From the NCBI RefSeq assembly GCF_016890225.1, contig NZ_JAFELM010000018.1:1-64000 (forward strand): a DNA stretch of 64,000 bases, read 5' to 3'. Origin of the DNA: Bacillus suaedaesalsae (GTDB lineage Bacteria > Bacillota > Bacilli > Bacillales > SA4). Made by a program: the position numbers and the translations under genes. The first letter of the stretch is position 1, and the number at the start of each line of letters is the position of its first letter. Below the pieces are notes generated by a model. The model was not told the DNA's origin. It did not search any database and saw nothing but the letters and a program-made list of their open reading frames with translations. Shown in pieces: positions 1 to 7,281 of this stretch.

Positions 1-15
1 CTGCCCCCGCAACCA
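1..15 (+). tRNA. tRNA-fMet, 3' end only (cut by window edge)
   Basis: The first 15 bases read as the 3' acceptor strand of an initiator tRNA, with CCCCGC, discriminator A and encoded CCA. The trnD operon of B. subtilis has a Met tRNA just before Asp, which fits this position. Only the last bases are in the window, so the identity rests on the acceptor sequence and gene order. Confidence 0.6.
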
Positions 16-18
16 AAT

Positions 19-94
19 GGTCCCGTGGTGTAGCGGTTAACATGCCTGCCTGTCACGCAGGAGATCGCGGGTTCGATTCCCGTCGGGACCGCCA
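19..94 (+). tRNA. tRNA-Asp (GTC)
   Basis: A full cloverleaf is visible: acceptor GGTCCCG pairs with CGGGACC, the anticodon loop carries GTC, the T-loop is TTCGATT and CCA is encoded. It is the first complete member of a run whose order (Asp-Phe-Thr-Tyr-Trp-His-Gly-Cys-Leu) matches the distal part of the B. subtilis trnD operon. Confidence 0.97.
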
Positions 95-197
95 TATTTT
101 TTATACTTAAGGTTTTGAGAAAGCTAGAAATTCAAGTTAGTATATGAATCAACAAGACTGACGAAGGATTTTGAAGCTAATCGAAAGCCAAACAAAT

Positions 198-273
198 GGC
201 TCGGTAGCTCAGTCGGTAGAGCAAAGGACTGAAAATCCTTGTGTCGGCGGTTCGATTCCGTCCCGAGCCACCA
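198..273 (+). tRNA. tRNA-Phe (GAA)
   Basis: Acceptor GGCTCGG pairs with CCGAGCC, the anticodon loop reads CTGAAAA with GAA, and CCA is encoded. The 103-bp spacer from tRNA-Asp is longer than others in the run and shows no gene. Confidence 0.97.
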
Positions 274-410
274 TTTAGATTTTGAATGTGGCTTAGCTAA
301 GTAGGAATGCTACGCAATAGCATACCAATGAAAGTCATCCTGAATTATCTCTCTGAGATTGGGACGACAAGTTTAGAACATTACTTTATTAGTAGCAGTG
401 TTTTATATTT

Positions 411-486
<76 letters not shown>

Positions 487-523
487 GCATCTTTTTCGTA
501 AGAAGAGTTATGTATTATATAAT

Positions 524-608
524 GGAGGGGTAGCGAAGTGGCTAAACGCGGCGGACTGTAAATCCGCTCCCTCAGGGTTCGGCGGTTCGAATCCGTCCCC
601 CTCCACCA
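524..608 (+). tRNA. tRNA-Tyr (GTA)
   Basis: A class II tRNA of 85 nt with a long variable arm. The anticodon is GTA, acceptor GGAGGGG pairs with CCCCTCC, and CCA is encoded. Confidence 0.97.
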
Positions 609-622
609 TTATATTTTTTTAT

Positions 623-696
623 AGGGGTATAGTTTAAAGGTAGAACGAAGGTCTCCAAAACCTTTGGTGTGGGTTCGATTCCTGCTACCCCTGCCA
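623..696 (+). tRNA. tRNA-Trp (CCA)
   Basis: Acceptor AGGGGTA pairs with TACCCCT, anticodon CCA lies in loop CTCCAAA, and the 3' CCA is encoded. Confidence 0.96.
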
Positions 697-710
697 ATCT
701 TATTTTTTAT

Positions 711-787
711 GGCGGTCGTGGCGAAGTGGTTAACGCATCGGATTGTGGTTCCGACATTCGGGGGTTCGATTCCCCTCGGTCGCCCCA
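711..787 (+). tRNA. tRNA-His (GTG)
   Basis: The anticodon loop reads TTGTGGT (GTG). The acceptor has the extra 5' G opposite the discriminator C that is typical of tRNA-His, and CCA is encoded. In B. subtilis trnD a Gln tRNA follows His, but here the next gene is Gly. Confidence 0.96.
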
Positions 788-845
788 TTTTTTTATCAAC
801 TTTACCTTAGTGGTTGCATATAATAGCATTACCCATTGATTGATT

Positions 846-920
846 GCGGAAGTAGTTCAGTGGTAGAACACCACCTTGCCAAGGTGGGGGTCGCGGGTTC
901 GAATCCCGTCTTCCGCTCCA
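846..920 (+). tRNA. tRNA-Gly (GCC)
   Basis: Acceptor GCGGAAG pairs with CTTCCGC, anticodon GCC lies in loop TTGCCAA, and CCA is encoded. Confidence 0.97.
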
Positions 921-922
921 AT

Positions 923-996
<74 letters not shown>

Positions 997-1003
997 TTAA
1001 TTT

Positions 1004-1084
1004 GCCGGTGTGGCGGAATTGGCAGACGCGCACGACTCAAAATCGTGTTCCTCTGGAGTGTCGGTTCGACCCCGACCACCGGTA
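1004..1084 (+). tRNA. tRNA-Leu (CAA)
   Basis: A class II tRNA. Acceptor GCCGGTG pairs with CACCGGT, and anticodon loop CTCAAAA gives CAA. CCA is not encoded here: the bases after the discriminator A are CTG, unlike the other tRNAs in the run. Its last 18 bases recur at 1698-1715. Confidence 0.95.
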
Positions 1085-1150
1085 CTGAAAGACAGGTTAT
1101 CCTGTTTTTATTTTTAAAATACCTTCGACAAATATCTATCTTTTTTTCAT

Positions 1151-1224
1151 GCGGGTGTAGTTTAGTGGTAAAACCTCAGCCTTCCAAGCTGATGTTGTGA
1201 GTTCGATTCTCATCACCCGCTCCA
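1151..1224 (+). tRNA. tRNA-Gly (TCC)
   Basis: Acceptor GCGGGTG pairs with CACCCGC, the anticodon is TCC and CCA is encoded. It is the last complete tRNA of the operon and is followed by a terminator hairpin. Confidence 0.97.
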
Positions 1225-1241
1225 TACATAACCTTATTTGC

Positions 1242-1285
1242 AACGCAGTGTTTCGTTTACTAATAAACGTGGCATTGCGTTTTTT
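1242..1285 (+). terminator. Terminator of the tRNA operon
   Basis: The arms AACGCA and TGCGTT enclose a second stem, CGTTTA/TAAACG, and a run of six T follows. It lies 17 bp after tRNA-Gly. Confidence 0.85.
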
Positions 1286-1354
1286 AATTTATTTGTTACT
1301 TATACTGATCTAATAAGATAATGATAAACAATAATAAAAGGAAGTGCTATACAG

Positions 1355-1658
1355 GTGAAATCTAGTATATTTAGTTTTCTAGCGGAGTATTCTAGTACTT
1401 TAGAAGAATTAGCATTAAGAATAGAAGATCTATTATGGGATTCATCCTTCATTAGTTGAAGAAGCTACCGTTTCAATAGAAGTCCCAAACAAACTGGTTA
1501 AAAGTACTGCCTTAAGACGTTTCCCAAGGAAGGTAGAAGATGGTACACGTAAGTCTAATTTTGGGTATACGTATACCTTTCAGACAAAGAGTGAGTTAGA
1601 GGCACTGTTGTTGCGTATCGTTGATGAACTAGAAACGAGAAAGTTTAGTATAAAATAA
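1355..1658 (+). pseudogene. Frameshifted small gene remnant
   Basis: A GTG at 1355 with an upstream AAAGGAAG opens a frame reading VKSSIFSFLAEYSSTLEELA and then EDLLWDSSF before stopping at 1459. An overlapping frame continues without a stop from about 1453 (LVEEATVSIEVPNKLV) to TAA at 1658. The N-terminal part resembles the start of DUF4145-type or restriction-associated proteins (EELALRIEDLLWDS), but this is weak. A frameshift near 1450 and possibly a deletion would explain it. The position between the two copies of the tRNA-Leu 3' repeat suggests leftover accessory DNA. Confidence 0.45.
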
Positions 1659-1736
1659 ATTATTGTAGTGATTTAATTAGTATAAATATCATTATTGCGA
1701 CCCCGACCACCGGTATCGTATCGAGTAGTAACAAAT

Positions 1737-1784
1737 GAAAAACACTCACAAATGTTGATATATTTACTTTGTGAGTGTTTTTGT
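1737..1784 (+). terminator. Rho-independent terminator
   Basis: A 12-bp stem, AACACTCACAAA with TTTGTGAGTGTT, is followed by TTTTG. It lies just past the duplicated tRNA-Leu end and may be the original terminator of the longer tRNA array. Confidence 0.8.
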
Positions 1785-1896
1785 TTTGCGAGAAGAGGCC
1801 TTGAAAGGTTGAGGAGCCTGATTGTCCTATGTGGATTTACACGTTTAAATAAAGTCTATTAAACTAATAACAATTTTAATAAAGTTACTCATTTCT

Positions 1897-1923
1897 TGTA
1901 ACGAATTGCGTCGATTTCGGATA
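1897..1923 (+). promoter_or_regulatory. Candidate ECF-type promoter
   Basis: TGTAAC at 1897 and CGGATA at 1918 are separated by 15 bp, directly upstream of the ECF sigma gene. TGWAAC/CG-rich minus-10 elements are typical of ECF sigma promoters, and self-activation would be usual. The spacing is slightly short, so this is tentative. Confidence 0.35.
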
Positions 1924-1947
1924 TATAATGTGAAAGGAGGATAAGCC

Positions 1948-2430
1948 TTGGGAGATCTCCACGAAATTTATATCAAGTATGAGAAGGATGTCTTTAAGTT
2001 TTTAATGTGTTTATGTCATGATGCAGATTTGGCAGAGGAGTTAACACAAGAGACGTTCTATCAAGCTGTGAATTCGATTGATCGGTATAATGGCGAGTGC
2101 AAAATGTCAGTTTGGTTGTGCCAGATTGCAAAGCATTCCTATTATAAGTATATCGAGAAACATAAACGGAGGAACGAGCTAAGTCAGGATACTAGAACCT
2201 CTGTGTCTCCTGAGACTGAGTTCATTCATTCTGAGAATAAAATTGCACTATATCGAACAGTCCACTTGCTTGAGGAACCTTATAAAGAGGTGTTACTTCT
2301 AAGAATTCTAGGTGGCCTGAGTTTTAAAGAAATTGGAGATATCCATTTCAAAACGGAGAACTGGGCGAGGGTTACATTTTATCGGGCGAAAACAAAGTTA
2401 CGAGAAAGGGGAATAACTAAAGATGAATAA
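1948..2430 (+). CDS. ECF-family RNA polymerase sigma factor
   Basis: This 160-aa protein has the size and two-region layout of an ECF sigma factor. Region 2 lies at about residues 5-70, with the typical stretch DADLAEELTQETFYQAVNSI. A region 4 helix-turn-helix lies at about 100-155 (YKEVLLLRILGGLSFKEIGD). The start is TTG, chosen because AAAGGAGG lies 7 bases upstream. It overlaps the next gene, an anti-sigma factor, by 8 bp, so the two are co-translated. By family knowledge it would redirect RNA polymerase to a small stress regulon when the membrane partner releases it. The inducing signal cannot be read from sequence, and I do not recognise it as an orthologue of a named B. subtilis ECF factor. 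Confidence 0.9.
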   Translation: MGDLHEIYIKYEKDVFKFLMCLCHDADLAEELTQETFYQAVNSIDRYNGECKMSVWLCQIAKHSYYKYIEKHKRRNELSQDTRTSVSPETEFIHSENKIALYRTVHLLEEPYKEVLLLRILGGLSFKEIGDIHFKTENWARVTFYRAKTKLRERGITKDE

Positions 2431-3268
2431 AAAGTGTGACATTATACGAGATTTGCTTCCATCTTATATAGAAAAGGTTACTAGTGATGAGAGTAATAAG
2501 TTTGTAGAAGAACATATTGCGCAGTGTGAATCTTGTGAAATTTACTTGAATGATATGAAGGCTGAAATAGAGTTACCGGAAGATGTACATATTGAAGAGA
2601 GGTTAAATGAGAAGAAACCTTTTAAAAACTTATCGATTTTCTCTCAAGGGCAAAAGAAGTTTACGAAGCTAATATTATATATTGCGGTCGGATCTTTGTT
2701 GTTAGCTATCTATTTATTATCTACATCTATTCTAAAGTTTAATGAGTTTAAAGAAGATAAACGTTATATAGATGTGATTGAACTTGAAAAAGAGGCAATA
2801 ATAAGTGATGCTTTCAATCATGTAGATAGTGGTGAAGCTGGATTAATTAAGGTTTTTGAAAAATACAAGAAACAACTAAACATGTTAGCAATTTTTCCTA
2901 CGGCAGAGGTAGAGGATGAGCTAATTGATACGGAGAGAAATATGCCTACGACTATGTATCCTATTGACTATAATAAAGCAACAACTGTGATCGGAGCTAA
3001 TGGTGTCATAAAAGATAAGTCAACTATCACTCCAAGTGGGTATGATTTAGGAACAGTCGTCATGGCAAACGATGAATGGGTTATTCAATTTGAATATAGA
3101 GGCACTTATGAGAATACAATCGAAAAATACCATCAGTTAAGGTATTATGGACCAAGAACGTGGAGCTTCTTTCAACTTCCAATCTTGTTCTTTACGATTT
3201 TTATCGTACTTGGTACAGTTTGGTTTTTCATGAATAAGCAAAACAGACAGCTTCAAGGTGTAATTTAG
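2423..3268 (+). CDS. Membrane anti-sigma factor with zinc-finger N-terminus
   Basis: 281 aa. The first 45 residues form a zf-HC2-type anti-sigma zinc finger: Cys5, then EEHIAQCESCEIYL with the H-x3-C-x2-C motif. A transmembrane helix follows at about 78-102, then an extracytoplasmic region of about 145 residues. A second hydrophobic helix lies near the C-terminus (about 247-270). The N-terminal domain should bind the ECF sigma factor encoded immediately upstream. The extracytoplasmic part would sense the signal. Two membrane helices place both termini in the cytoplasm, unlike the common single-pass RsiW type. The gene overlaps the sigma gene by 8 bp and is followed by a hairpin. Confidence 0.85.
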   Translation: MNKKCDIIRDLLPSYIEKVTSDESNKFVEEHIAQCESCEIYLNDMKAEIELPEDVHIEERLNEKKPFKNLSIFSQGQKKFTKLILYIAVGSLLLAIYLLSTSILKFNEFKEDKRYIDVIELEKEAIISDAFNHVDSGEAGLIKVFEKYKKQLNMLAIFPTAEVEDELIDTERNMPTTMYPIDYNKATTVIGANGVIKDKSTITPSGYDLGTVVMANDEWVIQFEYRGTYENTIEKYHQLRYYGPRTWSFFQLPILFFTIFIVLGTVWFFMNKQNRQLQGVI

Positions 3269-3271
3269 AGA

Positions 3272-3308
3272 AATGCGTTAATCTTGCAAATGAGATTAAC
3301 GCATTATT
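3272..3308. terminator. Hairpin after the sigma/anti-sigma operon
   Basis: A perfect 13-bp stem, AATGCGTTAATCT with AGATTAACGCATT, has an 8-nt loop and only a weak T-rich tail. It separates the operon from the convergent gene at 3367. Confidence 0.65.
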
Positions 3309-3366
3309 TCTAATGAATAATAGGTACTGTTATTACAGGAGATGCAGGCAATGGGCAGTCTATTTT

Positions 3367-4038
3367 TTATGTACTCACTATTTTATGACTTGCTGTCCCA
3401 CCATTCACTTGGGTAAACATTTTACTCATAGCTTGTAATAAGGCGATCATTTCTTCTTTAGAAGTCATAGAAGGTTGCAAATATGCAATTTGAATAGCTG
3501 AGGTTGTCTGTTCAGTTACAGCAGTCCTTCTTGAATCAACGAAAGGACTCCCAAACGGACCACTATTATCCAAACTAATTAACTTTTGATTTGCATCAAT
3601 ATTTCGGTTATTTAGTCCCTCATACTGTTCATTCTCTTGCCCAAGCTTTATCACAATGTCTCCGTTTATCTTTTCCTTATCATAAATGCCAATTGGGATC
3701 CCATATTGCAAAGAAAAGAAATTGTTTATATCAGCTGCAGAATGAATTGTAACAAGGAAATCTTTTTTGGCTATTCTTCTTACTAGTGCCTCATGAGAAG
3801 GACGGTATTTACTCGGATCCATACCGAGTTTCTTAAAAACGCTTCGCCATTCCTTTACTCCTTTATAATCACTCAGTGGACGTTCCTCTAAATCAAACGA
3901 AATCGATTCTTGATATAATTGAAATCTTCCTTTGATCATTTGAGGAGAAGAGGAAACAGTAATATCTTCATAAATTATGACACCAATTTTAAAATCAGGA
4001 ACTTTACTGAGCACTGATGGATCAATCGTAACCTTCAA
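3367..4038 (-). CDS. B3/4 (tRNA-binding) domain protein
   Basis: This 223-aa protein resembles the stand-alone B3/4 domain found in the beta subunit of phenylalanyl-tRNA synthetase. Recognisable parts are the KKLGMDPSKYRPSHEALVRR segment near residues 70-90, the SLQYGIPIGIYD segment near 108-120, and the LDNSGPFGSPFVDSRRTAVT segment near 156-175. Free-standing B3/4 proteins are thought to act on mischarged tRNA or free amino acids, but the exact role is not established. It is a single gene on the minus strand with a purine-rich AAGGAGG site upstream. It is divergent from queG, with about 90 bp between them that should hold both promoters. Confidence 0.8.
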   Translation of the reverse strand: MKVTIDPSVLSKVPDFKIGVIIYEDITVSSSPQMIKGRFQLYQESISFDLEERPLSDYKGVKEWRSVFKKLGMDPSKYRPSHEALVRRIAKKDFLVTIHSAADINNFFSLQYGIPIGIYDKEKINGDIVIKLGQENEQYEGLNNRNIDANQKLISLDNSGPFGSPFVDSRRTAVTEQTTSAIQIAYLQPSMTSKEEMIALLQAMSKMFTQVNGGTASHKIVST

Positions 4039-4131
4039 TTGTAAATAACCTCCTTCTAGTGTGATGGCGGATTGTTATGATACTATCAATATATATTTAA
4101 GCAGACAAGTTAGCAAGAAAGGAGGAGTATT

Positions 4132-5265
4132 ATGGATATCCAAGCTTTGCAAAAAGAGTTAATTGAATATAGTAAGGAAATCGGAATCGATAAGATCGGT
4201 TTTGCGAGTGCCTCTCCATTTGAGGAGTTAAAAGATCGATTGGTGAAACAACAGGAATTAGGCTACCAATCAGGATTTGAAGAGCCGGACATTGAGAAAA
4301 GAGTAAATCCTGGTCTAATACTTCCAAAAGCAAAATCGATTATTGCTATTGCGCTTGCATATCCTTCCAAGCTCAAGGATGCTCCTAGAAGTACGCGTAC
4401 GGAGCGACGTGGTCTTTTTGCTAGAGCGTCTTGGGGGCAGGATTATCATGATGTACTTCGTGATCGTTTGAACAAGTTAGAAGCATTTTTAATCGAGCGA
4501 GTTCCAGCTGTAAAAGTAAAATCAATGGTTGATACAGGTGAATTATCAGATCGTGCAGTTGCAGAACGTGCTGGAATTGGTTGGAGCGGTAAAAACTGTT
4601 CCATCATTACGCCAGAGTTTGGTTCTTACGTTTATTTAGGTGAGATGATTACGAATATCCCGTTTGAACCGTCTACTCCAATAGAGGACCAATGTGGTTC
4701 ATGTACGAAGTGTATTGATGCATGTCCAACTGGGGCAATTGTTCAAGGTGGACAGCTAGATTCGAATAAATGTATCGCCTTTTTAACACAAACAAAAGGC
4801 TTTTTAGCAGACGAGTACCGTGAGAAGATCGGAAACCGTTTATACGGCTGTGACACGTGTCAGCTCGTTTGTCCAAAAAATAAAGGAATGGATTTTCATC
4901 TTCATGAAGAAATGGAGCCGGACCCTGAACTTGTTAAACCTCTATTAAAACCATTATTAACGATTTCTAATAAAGAGTGGAAAGAAAAGTTTGGTCCCAT
5001 GTCTGGTTCGTGGAGAGGAAAAAAACCAATTCAACGAAATGCTATATTGGCATTGGCTCACTACAAAGATGAATCAGCTTTACCGGAACTTCAAACTATC
5101 CTATTTAAAGACAGCCGTCCGGTAATTAGAGGAACAGCTGCATGGGCCATTGGAAAAATTGGCAAACAAGAAAGTGTACAAACATTACTCGTTGCTAAAG
5201 AGAAAGAAACAGATGGCGAAGTATTAAAAGAAATAGAAAAAGGGTTAAAGCTTCTAAATATGTAA
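4132..5265 (+). CDS. queG: Epoxyqueuosine reductase QueG
   Basis: 377 aa, the usual length for QueG. This cobalamin-dependent iron-sulfur enzyme reduces epoxyqueuosine to queuosine in the wobble position of GUN tRNAs, the last step of queuosine synthesis. Two [4Fe-4S] cluster motifs are visible: C188-x2-C191-x2-C194-x3-C198 followed by P, and C240-x2-C243-x3-C247-P, with a further Cys214. The conserved DTGELSDR segment at 134-141 carries the catalytic-site aspartate. The C-terminal 80 residues form HEAT-like repeats, as usual. The ATG at 4132 has GAAAGGAGGAG upstream. In B. subtilis the same gene (yhbA) precedes yhbB and cspR/trmL, as here. Confidence 0.96.
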   Translation: MDIQALQKELIEYSKEIGIDKIGFASASPFEELKDRLVKQQELGYQSGFEEPDIEKRVNPGLILPKAKSIIAIALAYPSKLKDAPRSTRTERRGLFARASWGQDYHDVLRDRLNKLEAFLIERVPAVKVKSMVDTGELSDRAVAERAGIGWSGKNCSIITPEFGSYVYLGEMITNIPFEPSTPIEDQCGSCTKCIDACPTGAIVQGGQLDSNKCIAFLTQTKGFLADEYREKIGNRLYGCDTCQLVCPKNKGMDFHLHEEMEPDPELVKPLLKPLLTISNKEWKEKFGPMSGSWRGKKPIQRNAILALAHYKDESALPELQTILFKDSRPVIRGTAAWAIGKIGKQESVQTLLVAKEKETDGEVLKEIEKGLKLLNM

Positions 5266-5331
5266 TTCGTTCATAATCCTTGAAGCGTCTCATACGTATT
5301 AAAATAGATGAATATGTATGGGAGGATGAGT

Positions 5332-6210
5332 ATGAACATCAAGAAAATTCTAGAAAAACACGTTTCTGAACGAGTAAGTGCACACGTGGGTCAACGCATA
5401 CAAAAGTCGAATCCAATTTTGGAGGAAACAAGAAAAAAGAATGCGCTAAACGATGCAAGAAATGCACAAATCATTAAAAGTAAGGCGATTACTCAGATTA
5501 CAAATATAGAAGAACTTGGCGAAGAAATACATGTATATTACACAGTTCAAATGAATGACCTCGTAAAGCATGGTGAAAGAATTTATGTAGAGGAATGTGA
5601 AGAAACACGTAAAGCAACTATTCAAAACGCAAAGGTAATGAGTGATATCTTACTTTCACAAGTAGTGGATGAGGAAATTCCAGCAGAACTTCAACTGAGT
5701 CATGATGAAACGAGAGATGTTAGATTTGTTTATGATCGTAGAGCGGCCGTCCGTTACGCTGAACAATGGTGGAATGATTATAATCCAAAGTATAAAAAGT
5801 TTGAAAATGATTGTACAAATTTTATCTCTCAATGTCTGCGTGCGGGTGGGGCTCCAATGACAGGATACCCGAATAGAAGCAAGGGCTGGTGGATGCAAAA
5901 TAACTCGTGGAGCTATAGCTGGTCTGTTGCTAATTCCCTTAGATTGTATCTTTCTAACTCAAAATCGGGACTTCGTACCGTTGAAAAAAGAAGTGCAAGT
6001 GAGTTAATACCAGGGGATGTTATTTGTTACGACTTTGAAGGCGATGGAAGATATAATCATAACACAATCGTTGTTGCAAAAGATGCAAATGGGATGCCGT
6101 TAGTCAATGCACATACAACGAATAGCCGAATGAGATATTGGTCTTATGAGGATTCAACTGCCTACACGCCAAACATTAAATATAAGTTTTTTCACATTGT
6201 GGATAGTTAA
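5332..6210 (+). CDS. YhbB-like amidase-domain protein
   Basis: 292 aa from the ATG at 5332, chosen because GGGAGGATG sits 6 bases upstream; an in-frame ATG at 5308 has no such site. The C-terminal half (about residues 125-290) has the Amidase_6 pattern: NDCTNFISQCLRAGGAPMTG with the candidate nucleophile Cys in a DCTNF motif, then the region around NHNTIVV with a His. Family members are putative cell-wall or peptide amidases. No signal peptide is visible; the N-terminal 130 residues are charged and helical. Position between queG and trmL matches B. subtilis yhbB. Confidence 0.85.
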   Translation: MNIKKILEKHVSERVSAHVGQRIQKSNPILEETRKKNALNDARNAQIIKSKAITQITNIEELGEEIHVYYTVQMNDLVKHGERIYVEECEETRKATIQNAKVMSDILLSQVVDEEIPAELQLSHDETRDVRFVYDRRAAVRYAEQWWNDYNPKYKKFENDCTNFISQCLRAGGAPMTGYPNRSKGWWMQNNSWSYSWSVANSLRLYLSNSKSGLRTVEKRSASELIPGDVICYDFEGDGRYNHNTIVVAKDANGMPLVNAHTTNSRMRYWSYEDSTAYTPNIKYKFFHIVDS

Positions 6211-6285
6211 AAGGTCACATTTCACATGCTCATCCGAAAAATGTTATAATAGCCTCTAGTTAATGGTTAAATGAGGTGAAAAGAA

Positions 6286-6759
6286 ATGGGATTACATGTC
6301 GTTATGTTTCAGCCGGAGATCCCTGCGAACACGGGTAATGTTGCACGAAGCTGTGCTGCAACGGATACAACGCTACATTTAATTCGTCCACTTGGTTTTT
6401 CTACAGATGATAAAATGTTAAAGCGTGCAGGTTTAGATTATTGGCAATACGTAACTGTGTTATATTATGATTCCTTGCAGGAGTTATTTGATAAATATCC
6501 AGAGGGAGAATTTTATTTCTTAACAAAGCATGGAAAGAAACCACATACGTCTTTTGATTATAGTGATTCAAGTAAGGATGTCTTTTTTGTATTTGGAAGA
6601 GAGACAAAAGGTCTTCCGATGGACGTTATTGAAGACAATATAGAGCGCTGCCTACGAATTCCGATGAACGACAATGTACGTTCACTGAACGTCTCGAATA
6701 CTGCTGCGATCTTGATTTACGAAGCGTTAAGACAACAGAACTATCCAGGATTATCATAA
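6286..6759 (+). CDS. trmL: tRNA (cytidine(34)-2'-O)-methyltransferase TrmL
   Basis: 157 aa, the full length of the SPOUT-class TrmL (CspR) family. It methylates the wobble ribose of tRNA-Leu isoacceptors using S-adenosylmethionine. The family signature is clear: the N-terminal QPEIPANTGNVARSCAAT stretch, the VFGRETKGLP motif of the SPOUT knot near residues 101-110, and the C-terminal RIPMNDNVRSLNVSNTAAI segment. It follows yhbB, as in B. subtilis, and ends at a terminator shared with the convergent small ORF. Confidence 0.95.
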   Translation: MGLHVVMFQPEIPANTGNVARSCAATDTTLHLIRPLGFSTDDKMLKRAGLDYWQYVTVLYYDSLQELFDKYPEGEFYFLTKHGKKPHTSFDYSDSSKDVFFVFGRETKGLPMDVIEDNIERCLRIPMNDNVRSLNVSNTAAILIYEALRQQNYPGLS

Positions 6760-6766
6760 TAAACGA

Positions 6767-6796
6767 AAAAACGACCAAAAATGGTCGTTTTTATTT
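6767..6796. terminator. Bidirectional terminator after trmL
   Basis: AAAACGACCA pairs with TGGTCGTTTT around an AAAA loop, with A and T runs on both sides. It can end trmL on the plus strand and the 30-aa ORF on the minus strand. Confidence 0.85.
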
Positions 6797-6883
6797 TTTG
6801 ATTCCTGGTTTTGAATTGTATCCAGCACTGAAAATAGCTGTTAAAAATGCAAGGCTAACACCTAGAATTAAAATTAAACCCAC
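6791..6883 (-). CDS. Small hydrophobic protein, 30 aa
   Basis: A 31-codon frame starts at GTG 6883 and reads MGLILILGVSLAFLTAIFSA followed by GYNSKPGIKK. A strong AAAGGAGG lies 8 bases upstream of the GTG. The protein is a single predicted membrane helix with a basic tail. It is too short for ordinary gene calling. It shares the terminator with trmL in convergent orientation. I do not recognise a function. The ribosome site and codon-clean reading make it credible as a real gene. Confidence 0.6.
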   Translation of the reverse strand: MGLILILGVSLAFLTAIFSAGYNSKPGIKK

Positions 6884-7281
6884 TATAATAACCTCCTTTA
6901 GAGACTAGTATTCCCGAAAACATACATCTATTATAGCGAAGTTGACAAGTTAAGGGAATCGAAAGTGTGACAAAAAATAAACATTTATTTTTCATAAGGT
7001 TGTAATGAAGAATTATTAATGAACATTAAGGGAATGGTTGAGTAGTATTAGGATTAGACTGTGCATAAGGATGCTCTGCTAAAATCCGCGACGTCTTAGG
7101 CTTGCACCTCGAGTATAAATGCGGAAAAGACTGATGGGGACACATCTATGTTAGTAAGAACAGAAGGCTCATCTTCAACTTGTACCAGCTTCTTTAATTT
7201 ATATCCTTAAGAATGATAATGGACGGCTCAGCATAGATTGTAATAATCTCAAGCTTCATCATCAACTTGAAGGAGGTCCTT
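6884..7281. other. Non-coding stretch upstream of prkA
   Basis: About 400 bp with no supportable gene. It holds the ribosome site of the minus-strand 30-aa ORF and a possible sigma-E promoter at 7211-7239. Around 7060-7150 a GC-richer stretch with CCGC...GCGG and GTCTT...AAGAC pairings reads like a decayed intergenic repeat or a structured RNA. No second copy exists in this window. Confidence 0.4.
7211..7239 (+). promoter_or_regulatory. Candidate sigma-E promoter of prkA
   Basis: CATAGATT at 7232-7239 resembles the sigma-E minus-10 element (CATACAAT), with GAATGATA 13 bp upstream as a partial minus-35. prkA belongs to the sigma-E regulon in B. subtilis. The same 13-bp geometry is seen before yhbH. 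Confidence 0.35.

Larger units (their letters stand above)
1067..1715. repeat. 18-bp direct repeat of the tRNA-Leu 3' end (att-like)
   Basis: The sequence CGACCCCGACCACCGGTA occurs at 1067-1084, where it is the 3' end of tRNA-Leu, and again at 1698-1715 in otherwise unrelated sequence. The enclosed 613 bp hold tRNA-Gly, a terminator and a broken gene. This is the pattern left by a tRNA-targeting integrase. It could instead be the stump of a second tRNA-Leu gene, since trnD of B. subtilis ends in two Leu genes. No integrase is present in the window. Confidence 0.55.
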
